The notes beneath the pieces were generated by a model, which worked only from the letters and a program-made list of their open reading frames with translations, made no database searches and was not told the origin of the DNA. Of a DNA stretch of 64,000 bases, positions 16,901-24,851 are shown piece after piece. The number at the start of each line of letters is the position of its first letter. Within the stretch, counting starts at the first letter, position 1. The position numbers and the translations under genes are program-made. Origin of the DNA: Geomesophilobacter sediminis (lineage in GTDB: Bacteria > Desulfobacterota > Desulfuromonadia > Geobacterales > Geobacteraceae); assembly GCF_016458275.1 (NCBI RefSeq), contig NZ_JAEMHM010000024.1, positions 1 through 64,000 of the forward strand, in the 5' to 3' direction.

Positions 16901-19440
16901 AGAAGGTGGTGAACGCCGCCGATCCGGCCACCCTGTACAACGCCTTCCGCAACGTCCTGACCCAGATCGCCGCCGGGAGCAAGACCGGGACCGACGCGAC
17001 CGTCCTCTCTTCGGGACGCGGCAACGGTTCGGTGTTCCTGCAGGAATTCTTCTACCCGCAGGTCAGCTTCGACAACGGCGCTACCTCGGCCTCCTGGATC
17101 GGGGAGATGCAGGGGCTTTGGTATTACATCGATTCGTTCATCGGAACGGCAGGGGAGGGGAGCACGGTGCGCGACGATGCCGGCTATTCCGGCGGGATAC
17201 AGCACACCCTGAACCTTGCCGCCAACCACGTGGTCCAGTATTCCTACGCACCCGGCACCAGCGCGGACCGGGTCCTGCAGGCGACCCTCTCCGGCGGCTC
17301 CGGGCCGCCCCAGACGGTGACCCCCGAGGCGGTACAGAGTCTGTGGCGCGCCGGAACCAAGCTGTGGCAGCGTGATGCCGCGGATCGCAGGATCTATACC
17401 CAGACCGACGGGAGAACGGTCACCGACTTCACCGCGCTCGACGTCACCCAGCCGGCGATCCGGGGAGTGCTGCAGGCGACGGATGAGCCGGAGGCGCGCA
17501 ACATCATCTCCTACGTCCGCGGCTACGACTTTCCCCAGTACCGCAACCGGACCATCGCGTATCCCCTGCTGGGGGGCGCCGCCAAGGTCTGGAAGCTCGG
17601 CGACATCGTCTCGTCGACGCCCCGGGTGCAGTCCACCGCCCCCCTGAACAGCTACCATCTCGCCCCCTCGCGCGGCTATGCGGACCAAAGCTACGGCAAC
17701 CTCTTCGGCGGCAACGGCTTCACCGATCTCCCCGATTACCTGCACCGGGGCATGGTCTACGTCGGGGCCAACGACGGGATGCTGCACGCTTTTCAACTGG
17801 GGATGCTCAACTCCTCCGGGTCCGAACCGACCAAGGCGACCCTTACCGGGGCGGACCTGGGGCGGGAGGAATGGGCCTTCATCCCCAAAAACGCCCTGCC
17901 GTACCTCAAGTACCTGGCGGACGTGCAGTACCCGCACCTGAGCTTCGTCGACGGCGGCATCACCCTGGTCGATGCCGCCATCGGAGATCCCGCCGGGAGC
18001 TGCAGCCGCTCCGCATACTGGGACTGCCCCAAGCAGACGCTGACCACCAGCGGAAACGTGCCGGCAAGTTCCAGCTGGCGCACCGTCCTCGTTGGCGGGA
18101 TGGGACTGGGGGGCGCCTCGCGTCCCCTGGGGGACTCCTGCAAGGACGCCATCGCCGACAGCGGCACCTGCGTCAAGGCACCGGTTGCCGATGCCGGACT
18201 GTCCTCCTATTTCGCTCTGGACGTAACCGACCAGAGCTTCGACCCGGTCTCCGGTGCGCGATCTTCCGCGTCCCCGCCCCGGCTCCTCTGGGAACTTTCG
18301 GATCCCGATCTCGGCTTTTCCACCTCCGGGGCCGCCATCGTCCGGCTGGCGGCGCGTCGGGCCGACGGCACGCCGGATAACAGCCGCAACGGCCATTGGT
18401 ATGCCGTCTTCGCCTCCGGGCCGACCGGCCCCGTCGACGGAAGCCTCTGCCAGTTCAAGGGGAGTTCCGGGCAAAACCTCAAGATCTTCGTGGTTGACCT
18501 GAACGCCGTGCCCCCCCTGGTGCGCGGGACCAACTACTGGGTCATCGACACCGGCATCGGCAACGCCTTCGGGGGAACCATCACCGGGGCCGGGATCGAC
18601 GTCGACAAGTGGAACCCGTCCGCCACCGGCTACTACCAGGACGACGCCCTCTACCTCGGGTACACCAAAAACAACGACGACGGGAGTTGGGGGGGAGGGG
18701 TGCTGCGGGTCGTGACCGGGGAGGACCCCACGGACCCGTCCCGATGGAAGACCAGCATGGTCATCGACGGCATCGGGCCGGTCACCACCGCGGTGGTCAA
18801 GCTCCAGGACCGGGCCCATCAGAAGCTCTGGCTTTTCTTCGGCACCGGCCGTTACTTCTACGGCCAGGACGACATGAATTCCCAGCGGGCGATCTTCGGG
18901 GTGCGCGAGGATGCCTCCTGTTACACGGCCGACAACACCTTCAGCGCCGCCACCTGTGCCAACACCATTTCGGACTTCACGAATAGCCTCACCAACAAGA
19001 CCTCGGATGGGAGCTACGACCCGAACGGGCTCCCCCTCGGTTCGCGCGGCTGGTACATCACCCTCGATCCGGCTGACGCCAATTCCGGGGCGGAACGGGT
19101 GGTGGTCGACCCCACCTCGATGACCAACGGCGCGGTTTACTTCACCACCTACCAACCCTCCACCGACCTCTGCCACCCCGAGGGGACTTCCTACCTCTGG
19201 GGGGTGCGCTACGACAGCGGGGCGAGCCTCGCCGCCCCGGGGGGGACGGTCCGGGTGAACGGCAAGGCGCTGGTGCGCCAGTCGTCCGGGGGGATGCAGG
19301 AAATCGGCCTGGGGAGCTCCTTCACCGACAAGGGGGGAAGGCGGGGAGGGGCGATCGAAGGGAGGCCCGGCGGGCTCAAGATCGTCACCAACGCCGGTCT
19401 GAAACCGGTGAAGAAGATCCTGCACATCCAGGAGCGCTGA
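13903..19440 (+). CDS. PilY1-like pilus tip adhesin (paralogue 2)
   Basis: This 1845-residue exported protein starts at a GTG with GAGG 11 bases upstream and carries a signal peptide (cleavage near SLAAK). The N-terminal 350 residues hold repeats with the pattern ITATVSTPAYGTISPSG and ISASAGTGGSIDP, resembling InlB B-type or related bacterial repeats rather than the Big_5 repeats of paralogue 1. A von Willebrand A-like domain follows with DNSSS at residues 374-378, interrupted by a cysteine-rich insertion, and then the PilY1 propeller ending KPVKKILHIQER. The C-terminal third is strongly similar to paralogue 1; the N-terminal part is not. The aspartate-rich Ca-loop strings of paralogue 1 are not obvious here. 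It heads the second minor pilin module. Confidence 0.9.
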   Translation: MRRLGALKKIFHPGVLPGAALVIAILCSESLAAKVYLDFDPSLGTVYYRGLPVSPPSCTVNGSGPYTFSIQANTALGTLITYANGPLPIWLPIWVVSVGTNGSLSVRFSTPPTTTYPVTVTCDPAVGSVNGSATVTEQVSAGGSKKYGFAATDPTYRATGCSVTPSTAFAGFQNHTCLVGPVQSATTVVGTFTKYYSITATVSTPAYGTISPSGPGSYPSTAPAVFALKPNLGYGVKGVRVDNVSVPWTQGTPPTYTFPAPLTSNHTIEVTFAPAYNISASAGTGGSIDPMGTVQVISGQSQKFTITPGGGYVNSGATVDGIPRGAISSYTFANVSDNHWIKADFLKSGPTMHSYCTVPPYVASAKPNVLLLLDNSSSMADLAYADPDPGSYCYDDSFSESATYVGYFDPVQLYRYDISKGAFVAVDAVTGSCGAAATSYLCLNLSGSIAPRTVDNFIARGNFLNWLAMSKLDVEKYVLTGGKWDAATGLLQGESRGCQGKRFVKVIGAVSGITFAVRGPAAAENDYSYGGAGATRIEIYDGALKAACRALGADWLRGGSTQLKTDLDACFNNSTELIHGLSVPSKGSIYDIVIADCYSALATNTAFPLADVPVLENDCYQRYQAIYGSDTSQVSTSRLDDGVCGAAMTHQLSNGNTTGFFGSCYSSNFFDRPCTVREADDYCRGVVTGYVQDPSAALFMSGTQANIPSFFVDAGVASLGPASGTFMVRLPLPALSRGIIQEFSDTMNLGVMVFNHTGSASECSSTGGPIPCATKSCRNQSGEGTHRFCLLDSDCVTGETCLEDPLRDGGRVISYVGEEVGDHSSSGLVSAIDGITATTWTPIAESFYNAIGYFANRTDLRIPQPGTEVAWEATRPPSGSDCQKNHILIVTDGMSTADQNPSMEQLASVYAAPSGGQSGYDAGNSCPAYSGSRSLRVLAWLAKNRNIKTFSTASASGDPPSKNSEFIATHAIFTGTATGAPGDCDPVNLLQNSVDPTGHEKVVNAADPATLYNAFRNVLTQIAAGSKTGTDATVLSSGRGNGSVFLQEFFYPQVSFDNGATSASWIGEMQGLWYYIDSFIGTAGEGSTVRDDAGYSGGIQHTLNLAANHVVQYSYAPGTSADRVLQATLSGGSGPPQTVTPEAVQSLWRAGTKLWQRDAADRRIYTQTDGRTVTDFTALDVTQPAIRGVLQATDEPEARNIISYVRGYDFPQYRNRTIAYPLLGGAAKVWKLGDIVSSTPRVQSTAPLNSYHLAPSRGYADQSYGNLFGGNGFTDLPDYLHRGMVYVGANDGMLHAFQLGMLNSSGSEPTKATLTGADLGREEWAFIPKNALPYLKYLADVQYPHLSFVDGGITLVDAAIGDPAGSCSRSAYWDCPKQTLTTSGNVPASSSWRTVLVGGMGLGGASRPLGDSCKDAIADSGTCVKAPVADAGLSSYFALDVTDQSFDPVSGARSSASPPRLLWELSDPDLGFSTSGAAIVRLAARRADGTPDNSRNGHWYAVFASGPTGPVDGSLCQFKGSSGQNLKIFVVDLNAVPPLVRGTNYWVIDTGIGNAFGGTITGAGIDVDKWNPSATGYYQDDALYLGYTKNNDDGSWGGGVLRVVTGEDPTDPSRWKTSMVIDGIGPVTTAVVKLQDRAHQKLWLFFGTGRYFYGQDDMNSQRAIFGVREDASCYTADNTFSAATCANTISDFTNSLTNKTSDGSYDPNGLPLGSRGWYITLDPADANSGAERVVVDPTSMTNGAVYFTTYQPSTDLCHPEGTSYLWGVRYDSGASLAAPGGTVRVNGKALVRQSSGGMQEIGLGSSFTDKGGRRGGAIEGRPGGLKIVTNAGLKPVKKILHIQER

Positions 19441-19441
19441 C

Positions 19442-19918
19442 ATGGACCGGAGCGGCTTTAGCTTGATCGAGATCCTGGTCGTCCTGGCGATCACGACCCT
19501 ACTGGGGAGCTTCGCCACCATAAAATACCGGGAGTACCTGCAGCGCTACAAAAGCGACCAGCAGACCCGGAGCCTGCGGGCGGAGCTGATGCGGGCCCGG
19601 ATCTACGCGGTGACCCAGCAGCGGGAGGTCCTGGTGCGGTTCGCGCCGGACCATTTCCACGTCTATTCTTCCAACGTCGCCGACGACACGCCGCGCACCA
19701 CGCGGCTCGCCTTTCCGGTGAGCGTAAAGCTCAGTTACGGCGCATCCCAGATCAAGTTCGACCAGCGCGGGATGGCCAACCTCAAAGGAGATATCTGCAT
19801 CGAAGACCAGGGCGGGACCGGGAGCGTGGACAGCGTGATCATCTCCCCCACCCGGATCTCGATCGGCAAGCGGCAACCGGGAAAGGACTGCAATGAAGAC
19901 TACATCGACCTCAAATAG
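19442..19918 (+). CDS. Minor pilin of GspH/FimT/FimU type (module 2)
   Basis: This 158-residue prepilin-like protein has leader MDRSG followed by FSLIEILVVLAITTLLGSFA with the conserved glutamate. The start overlaps the stop of the second PilY1 gene within TGACATGG, so it is coupled. The C-terminus contains SVDSVIISPTRISIGKR, closely resembling AIDSILLSTTRIHTGKR of the module 1 copy. Confidence 0.87.
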   Translation: MDRSGFSLIEILVVLAITTLLGSFATIKYREYLQRYKSDQQTRSLRAELMRARIYAVTQQREVLVRFAPDHFHVYSSNVADDTPRTTRLAFPVSVKLSYGASQIKFDQRGMANLKGDICIEDQGGTGSVDSVIISPTRISIGKRQPGKDCNEDYIDLK

Positions 19919-20291
19919 TGCCGGGTTCACCCTCATCGAGGTCCTTGCCGCCGTGGTGATCATGATGATCGGCCTGTTGGGGATGCTCCAGTCGGTCAAC
20001 GTCGCCATCGACCACGACCTCAAGAACAAGCTCCGCGACGAGGCCGTTTCCTTGGCCGAAGAGCAGCTGAACCACTTCCGGATGTACTCGACGAGCCTGG
20101 CTACGGGACGCTACGTTGGCGGGACGACCCGCACCATCCGGGGGATCGAAAAGCCGTTCCAGGTGACCAAGGACTGGGAGCCGATCAGCACTCCCGACGA
20201 CGGCTCCGCCCGCAGGCTGACCGTCACCGTTGACTGGAGCTACAAGGGGCTGCACAGCTCCCATGCCATAAGCTCGGTGCTGCGCAGATGA
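19893..20291 (+). CDS. PilV-type minor pilin (module 2)
   Basis: This 132-residue prepilin-like protein has a leader ending SAG followed by FTLIEVLAAVVIMMIGLLGM. It overlaps the previous gene by 26 bases and the following gene by 4. The stretch KNKLRDEAVSLAEEQL matches KNQLRDEAVLVAEKQM of the module 1 PilV, showing paralogy. Confidence 0.86.
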   Translation: MKTTSTSNSAGFTLIEVLAAVVIMMIGLLGMLQSVNVAIDHDLKNKLRDEAVSLAEEQLNHFRMYSTSLATGRYVGGTTRTIRGIEKPFQVTKDWEPISTPDDGSARRLTVTVDWSYKGLHSSHAISSVLRR

Positions 20292-21475
20292 ACGCGCGAC
20301 CGCTGGCCACGGAAAAGGGATACACCCTGGCGGAACTGCTGGTGGTGCTGGTGATCTTCGGGATCGTGCTCACCTTGACCACCGCCTCCTTCAACCGGAT
20401 CGTGCTGACCTCGGGGCAGACCATCCGCTCCTCCGAGACCGAGATCGAGGGGCTGATCGGCCTGGAGGTGCTGCGGGCCGACCTGGAACTCGCCGGGTTC
20501 GGGCTTCCCTGGTCCTTCCAGAACGACATCGTCTACAGCGAGGCAGCGTCCGTTTCTGGCACCAACAAGCCACCCGATCCCGCCCCCTACAACGACGCGC
20601 CGAACCACTCCCCCAGGGCGATCGTCTCCGGTGACAATGTCGGCTTCAACCACTCCGACTACCTGGTACTGAAGGGGAGCGCCCTTGGCAGCAGCGACGC
20701 CTCCCGAAAGACCAGCTATATGACCTATGGTCCGGTGGTGCGTGCCACCAAGAACGGGGATACCGACCTGCGCCTGGGATCGTTGGACAAGGCCATCGCG
20801 CTCAATGCCACGACGCGGAGCGGGGTGGGGACCAGGGAACTGGTCATGAACGGCGCGCAGTTTTTTTTCCCCTTCGACAGCCTGGGGCACCTGGTCCAGA
20901 ACTCGCCCGCCTTTTTGCCCAAGGCGCTCAACGACAACTACCTCGTCTACGGCCTCCTCGACGGCGACAGCAGCTCGGATCCGGCGGCACCGTTCAACCG
21001 TGCCGACTACTACCTTTTCCGCCCCGATGACATCAACAGCCGCTGTGCCCCCCAGACCGCCGTGCTCTACAAGGGGATCCTCAACCCGGGCGGGAGTTTC
21101 CAGACCCTGCCCCTTTTGGAGTGCGTGGCGGACCTGCAGGTGGTCTACGGCTTCACCCAGGACTCGCGCCTGAACGGAACGATCGATTTGCACGACGACA
21201 AGGTCACCGGCTTTTCCGCCGCCGCGGCTACCGCCCGGGACATCCGGGACCAGGTCCGGGAGGTCCGGGTCTACGTGCTGGCCCACGAGGGGAAGATGGA
21301 CCGGGACTACGTCTACCCGAAATCGACGGTCCCGGTGGGGGAGTTCGGGCACGGAAGTCTCTTCGACCTCCCGGCGGTGATCGGCGCCAAATGCCCCGCG
21401 CGGCAGCCCGACTGCTGGAAGCACTACCGCTGGAAGGTCTACACCATCGTAGTGAACCCGAAGAACCTGAACTAG
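20288..21475 (+). CDS. PilW-type minor pilin (module 2)
   Basis: This 395-residue prepilin-like protein has a leader ending KG and continues YTLAELLVVLVIFGIVLTLT, so the mature N-terminal residue would be tyrosine rather than phenylalanine. Its start overlaps the pilV stop by 4 bases. It shares many segments with the module 1 PilW. It probably belongs to the tip priming complex. Confidence 0.86.
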   Translation: MNARPLATEKGYTLAELLVVLVIFGIVLTLTTASFNRIVLTSGQTIRSSETEIEGLIGLEVLRADLELAGFGLPWSFQNDIVYSEAASVSGTNKPPDPAPYNDAPNHSPRAIVSGDNVGFNHSDYLVLKGSALGSSDASRKTSYMTYGPVVRATKNGDTDLRLGSLDKAIALNATTRSGVGTRELVMNGAQFFFPFDSLGHLVQNSPAFLPKALNDNYLVYGLLDGDSSSDPAAPFNRADYYLFRPDDINSRCAPQTAVLYKGILNPGGSFQTLPLLECVADLQVVYGFTQDSRLNGTIDLHDDKVTGFSAAAATARDIRDQVREVRVYVLAHEGKMDRDYVYPKSTVPVGEFGHGSLFDLPAVIGAKCPARQPDCWKHYRWKVYTIVVNPKNLN

Positions 21476-21483
21476 GACACGCC

Positions 21484-22128
21484 ATGCCGCTGCCCGCACC
21501 GCTCGACAACCAAAAGGGTGCCGCCCTGATCACCGCCTTGATGCTGACCACGCTGGCTTTGGTGATCTCCACCGCGCTCATCTACTCCGTCCTCATGGGG
21601 ACCCACGTCTCGGCGACCCAGAAACGCTACCGGAGCGTGCTCGCGGCGACCCAGGGGGGGGTGGAGGCGCTCGGCCAGGAGATCCTCCCCCAGCTCATGT
21701 TGAAGACCGATGCCGCGACCCTGATCGCCACCGACCTGCAGAGCCGGTTCTCCAACATCGGGCTCCAGATCGGAGCCGTCTCGGTGGACTGCCTCACCGC
21801 CAAGATGAACCTCCCCACCGGCCAGTGGAGCTCCTGCAGCCAGGCCAACCAGACCCCTTACGCCTGGGACCACCCGGACCTGGTCTTCACCCTCAAGGGG
21901 ACCGACGCTAACTCCGGCTTCACCATCTCCACCAAGATCGTGGACACGGTGCCGGGGAACTCGGACCGCTACGCCATCGATCTGTTGGACCAGGGGAGCT
22001 CGGTGGCGGGGAACGAGGAGGGGGTGCACCCGGTGCACATCCCCGCTCTCTTCAGCATCTCGGTGTTCGGGCAACGGCAGGACCAAACCCGGGAAAAGGC
22101 AAGGCTTTCGGTGCTCTATTCCTATTAG
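21484..22128 (+). CDS. PilX-type minor pilin (module 2)
   Basis: This 214-residue protein begins MPLPAPLDNQKG followed by AALITALMLTTLALVISTAL, then QKRYRSVLAATQGGVEALGQE, parallel to module 1 PilX. The open frame extends upstream to 21121 inside pilW, but the ATG at 21484, just after the pilW stop, gives the correct leader. It is the last gene of module 2; a terminator follows 25 bases later. Confidence 0.84.
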   Translation: MPLPAPLDNQKGAALITALMLTTLALVISTALIYSVLMGTHVSATQKRYRSVLAATQGGVEALGQEILPQLMLKTDAATLIATDLQSRFSNIGLQIGAVSVDCLTAKMNLPTGQWSSCSQANQTPYAWDHPDLVFTLKGTDANSGFTISTKIVDTVPGNSDRYAIDLLDQGSSVAGNEEGVHPVHIPALFSISVFGQRQDQTREKARLSVLYSY

Positions 22129-22152
22129 GCGCAGGGCCCATTTTGGCAAAGG

Positions 22153-22189
22153 AAGGGGCTGTGAAATTTTTTTGCAACCCCTTTTTTTG
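22153..22189 (+). terminator. Rho-independent terminator after the second minor pilin module
   Basis: AAGGGGCTG and CAACCCCTT form a stem with one mismatch around an A/T-rich loop, followed by TTTTTT. It separates the PilY1/minor pilin modules from the pilMNOPQ unit. Confidence 0.7.
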
Positions 22190-22230
22190 TTGGTACCATC
22201 TAAACCTATGTCTTTAACTGTGTCATGAAT

Positions 22231-22260
22231 TTGGCTCTGTTAGTATAAAATACCTATAAC
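22231..22260 (+). promoter_or_regulatory. Possible sigma-70 promoter before the Xre regulator and pilM operon
   Basis: TTGGCT (22231-22236) and TATAAC (22255-22260) are separated by 18 bases within a strikingly A/T-rich stretch (22190-22310) that differs from the GC-rich surroundings. The -35 match is only moderate. Confidence 0.3.
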
Positions 22261-22345
22261 TATATATAACTGACAATAATTTCTTGACAATTCTTTCCAA
22301 ATGATGCAACTCTCACCGAAAATCCGCGGAGACCAGGTGAGGAAC

Positions 22346-22552
22346 ATGACGCCATCCATCACAAACTGCGTAAAGAAGCTGCGCGAGGAGCGCCTGATCA
22401 GCAAGGCCGAGCTGGCACGGCTGGCCGGAGTGTCCCCGATCACCATCGACCGTATCGAGCGGGGCGAGGAGTGCCGGATGGAGACCAAACGCAAAATTTT
22501 ACTTGCGCTGGGGTTCTCTCTTGCCGAAAAGAATCGGGTGTTCCAGGACTAG
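22346..22552 (+). CDS. Small Xre-family helix-turn-helix protein
   Basis: This 68-residue protein is almost entirely a Cro/C1-type helix-turn-helix (VKKLREERLISKAELARLAG, then VSPITIDRIERGE). ATG 22346 is preferred over the in-frame ATG at 22301 because GGTGAGG lies six bases upstream and the extra residues do not fit the fold. It is 21 bases upstream of pilM and probably co-transcribed, so it may control the pilMNOPQ operon, perhaps through its own A/T-rich promoter. The target is inference. Confidence 0.8.
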   Translation: MTPSITNCVKKLREERLISKAELARLAGVSPITIDRIERGEECRMETKRKILLALGFSLAEKNRVFQD

Positions 22553-22573
22553 ACCCCAGAACAGGACCAAACC

Positions 22574-23626
22574 ATGCTCTTCCTGAGGAAAAAGGATGTA
22601 GTGGGGATCGACATCGGCTCGAGCGCGGTGAAGCTGGTACAGCTGCGCGAGTCGAAGGGGGGCTACCAGCTTCTCAATGTGGGAATCCTGCCGCTTCCCG
22701 GCGAGGCGATCGTCGACAACACCCTGATGGATACCCCGTCCATAGTGGCTACCGTCAAGGGGCTGGTGGAAAGCCTCGGGGTGCGCGCCAAGGACGCCGT
22801 CTGCTCCATCTCGGGCAACGCGGTCATCATCCGCAAGATCTCGCTTCCCCTGATGGGGGCCGAGGAGCTCGAGGACCAGATTCACTGGGAGGCGGAGCAG
22901 TACATCCCCTTCGACATCAACGACGTCAACGTCGACTTCGAGATCCTCTCCCCCGACGAGCAGGATCCCTCGAAGATGAACGTCCTTTTGGTGGCCAGCA
23001 AGAAGGAGATCATCAACGACTACCTCTCGGTCTTCGCCGAGGCGGGGCTGAAGCTCGTCGTGGTCGACGTCGACTCCTTCGCCGTGCAAAACGCCTTCGA
23101 AACCAATTATGAGCCGGACCCCGCCGAGGTGGTCGCGCTGGTGAACGTCGGCGCGAGCATCATGAACCTCAACATCGTGAAGGGTGGGGTCTCGCTTTTC
23201 ACCCGCGACGTGCAGATGGGCGGAAACCTCTACACCGAGGAGATCCAGAAGCAGTTCGCCCTCAATCGCGAGGAGGCCGAGCACCTCAAGCTCACCGCGG
23301 CCAACTCCAACGATGAGCGCCTGGTGGGGGTCTTCCAGCGGGTGAACGACTCGCTGGCCCAGGAGATGCGCCGCTCGCTCGAGTTTTACAACTCCACCGC
23401 CGGCGAGGAGCGGATCGCCAAGGTCTACCTGAGCGGCGGGACCGCCAAGGCCGCCCTTTTGGTGGAGACCGTGCAGCAAAAACTCGCCCTCCCCGTGGAG
23501 ATCCTCAACCCGTTCCACAAGGTCACCGCGAACGAGAAAGACTTCGACCCCGACTACCTCAGGGAGATCGGTCCCCTGGTGGCGGTTGCCACGGGGCTCG
23601 CGACGAGGAGGGCCGGGGACAAATGA
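22574..23626 (+). CDS. pilM: PilM, actin-like cytoplasmic pilus assembly ATPase
   Basis: This 350-residue protein has the actin-like fold signature VVGIDIGSSAVKLVQL at the N-terminus and the second phosphate loop YLSGGTAK near residue 285. PilM binds ATP and the short cytoplasmic N-terminal tail of PilN, linking the inner-membrane alignment complex to the motor. Length is typical. Its stop overlaps the pilN start (ATGA). Confidence 0.95.
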   Translation: MLFLRKKDVVGIDIGSSAVKLVQLRESKGGYQLLNVGILPLPGEAIVDNTLMDTPSIVATVKGLVESLGVRAKDAVCSISGNAVIIRKISLPLMGAEELEDQIHWEAEQYIPFDINDVNVDFEILSPDEQDPSKMNVLLVASKKEIINDYLSVFAEAGLKLVVVDVDSFAVQNAFETNYEPDPAEVVALVNVGASIMNLNIVKGGVSLFTRDVQMGGNLYTEEIQKQFALNREEAEHLKLTAANSNDERLVGVFQRVNDSLAQEMRRSLEFYNSTAGEERIAKVYLSGGTAKAALLVETVQQKLALPVEILNPFHKVTANEKDFDPDYLREIGPLVAVATGLATRRAGDK

Positions 23627-24228
23627 TACGCATCAACCTCTTGCCCCTGCGGGCTTCCAAGAAGAAAGAGACGGTACGGCAGCAGATCTCCATCCTGGTC
23701 CTCTCGGTGGTCGGGGTTCTGGTCGTCGCCGGCGCCCTGTACTTTCTGACCGTCACCAAGATCGCCACCGCCAAGCAGCAGATCGACAGCGACGAGAACG
23801 AACTCAAGGCGCTCAAGTCGAAGATCGGGGCGATCGACAACCTGAAGAAGCTGCAGGCCGAGGTGAAGAAGAAGCTCGACGTCCTAAACCAGCTGCGCAA
23901 GGAGAAGATCGGACCGGCCAACCGCCTGGCGGCCCTCTCCGACGCGGTTCCCGAAAAGCTGTGGCTGACCCGGTACACCGAGAACGGCCCGAACGTCACC
24001 GTTTCCGGCATGGCCTTCAGCGAGGACCTGATCGCCCAGTTCATGCGCAACCTGCAGAACTCCGGCGCCTTCAGCAACGTGGAGCTGCAGGTGTCGGAAC
24101 AGGCGGAATTCGGCGGGGTCAAGGGGAAGAAGTTCGATCTTTCCTTCGTCATCGCCACGAAAAAGCCCGACACCAACGGGAAACCCGAGGGGGCCGGCAA
24201 GCCCGAGGGTAACGCCGGCAAGCCGTAA
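23623..24228 (+). CDS. pilN: PilN inner-membrane pilus assembly protein
   Basis: This 201-residue bitopic protein begins with the PilM-binding tail MIRINLLPLR, one transmembrane helix at about residues 25-46, a coiled coil and a ferredoxin-like periplasmic domain. PilN forms heterodimers with PilO and connects PilM to PilP and PilQ. The last 20 residues (KPDTNGKPEGAGKPEGNAGK) are a glycine/proline/lysine repeat tail, a small peculiarity. Confidence 0.94.
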   Translation: MIRINLLPLRASKKKETVRQQISILVLSVVGVLVVAGALYFLTVTKIATAKQQIDSDENELKALKSKIGAIDNLKKLQAEVKKKLDVLNQLRKEKIGPANRLAALSDAVPEKLWLTRYTENGPNVTVSGMAFSEDLIAQFMRNLQNSGAFSNVELQVSEQAEFGGVKGKKFDLSFVIATKKPDTNGKPEGAGKPEGNAGKP

Positions 24229-24245
24229 CCCGAGCGAGGGATGTA

Positions 24246-24851
24246 ATGGACCCGCAGATAGAGAAAATCCTCAAGCTCCCGACCCGGCAGAAGGTTGCCC
24301 TGCTGGTGCTGATCCTCATTCTCGAGGGGGCGCTCTTCTTTTACCTTTTCTACAAGCCGCGCATGGAAGAGCTGAGTCAGCTCAAGGGGAAGCTGGAAGA
24401 CCTTGACAAGCAGATCCAGAAAAACCGGGAGATCGCCAACAACCTGCCCCGTTACAAGCGCGAGTTCGACCAGCTCAAGAAAGACCTGGACAGCGCGCTT
24501 ACCGAACTTCCCAACTCCAAGGAGATCCCGTCGCTTTTGACCAGCATCTCCAGCCTCGGCAAAGGGGCGGGACTCGACTTTCTCCTTTTCAAGCCGCGTC
24601 CCGAGGAGCCCAAGGAGTTCTATGCCGCGGTACCGGTGGACATCTCCGTTTCGGGGAACTTTTACAGCGTCGCCGACTTCTTCGTCGCCGTGTCCAATCT
24701 CCCCAGGATTGTCAACATCAACAACGTGAACTTCTCCGACATCAAGAGCAGCGGGGGAAAAACCACGTTGAAGGTTACTTGCCTGGCCACGACCTTCCGC
24801 TTCCTGGATAAAAAAGAGACCAAGGATGAAAAGAAACCCGCTCCGAAATAG
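24246..24851 (+). CDS. pilO: PilO inner-membrane pilus assembly protein
   Basis: This 201-residue bitopic protein has one transmembrane helix at about residues 17-38, a coiled coil (about residues 40-90) and a ferredoxin-like domain (about 95-190), the normal PilO layout. It starts 17 bases after pilN and overlaps pilP by 26 bases, so coupling is likely. It forms the PilN/PilO scaffold. Confidence 0.94.
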   Translation: MDPQIEKILKLPTRQKVALLVLILILEGALFFYLFYKPRMEELSQLKGKLEDLDKQIQKNREIANNLPRYKREFDQLKKDLDSALTELPNSKEIPSLLTSISSLGKGAGLDFLLFKPRPEEPKEFYAAVPVDISVSGNFYSVADFFVAVSNLPRIVNINNVNFSDIKSSGGKTTLKVTCLATTFRFLDKKETKDEKKPAPK

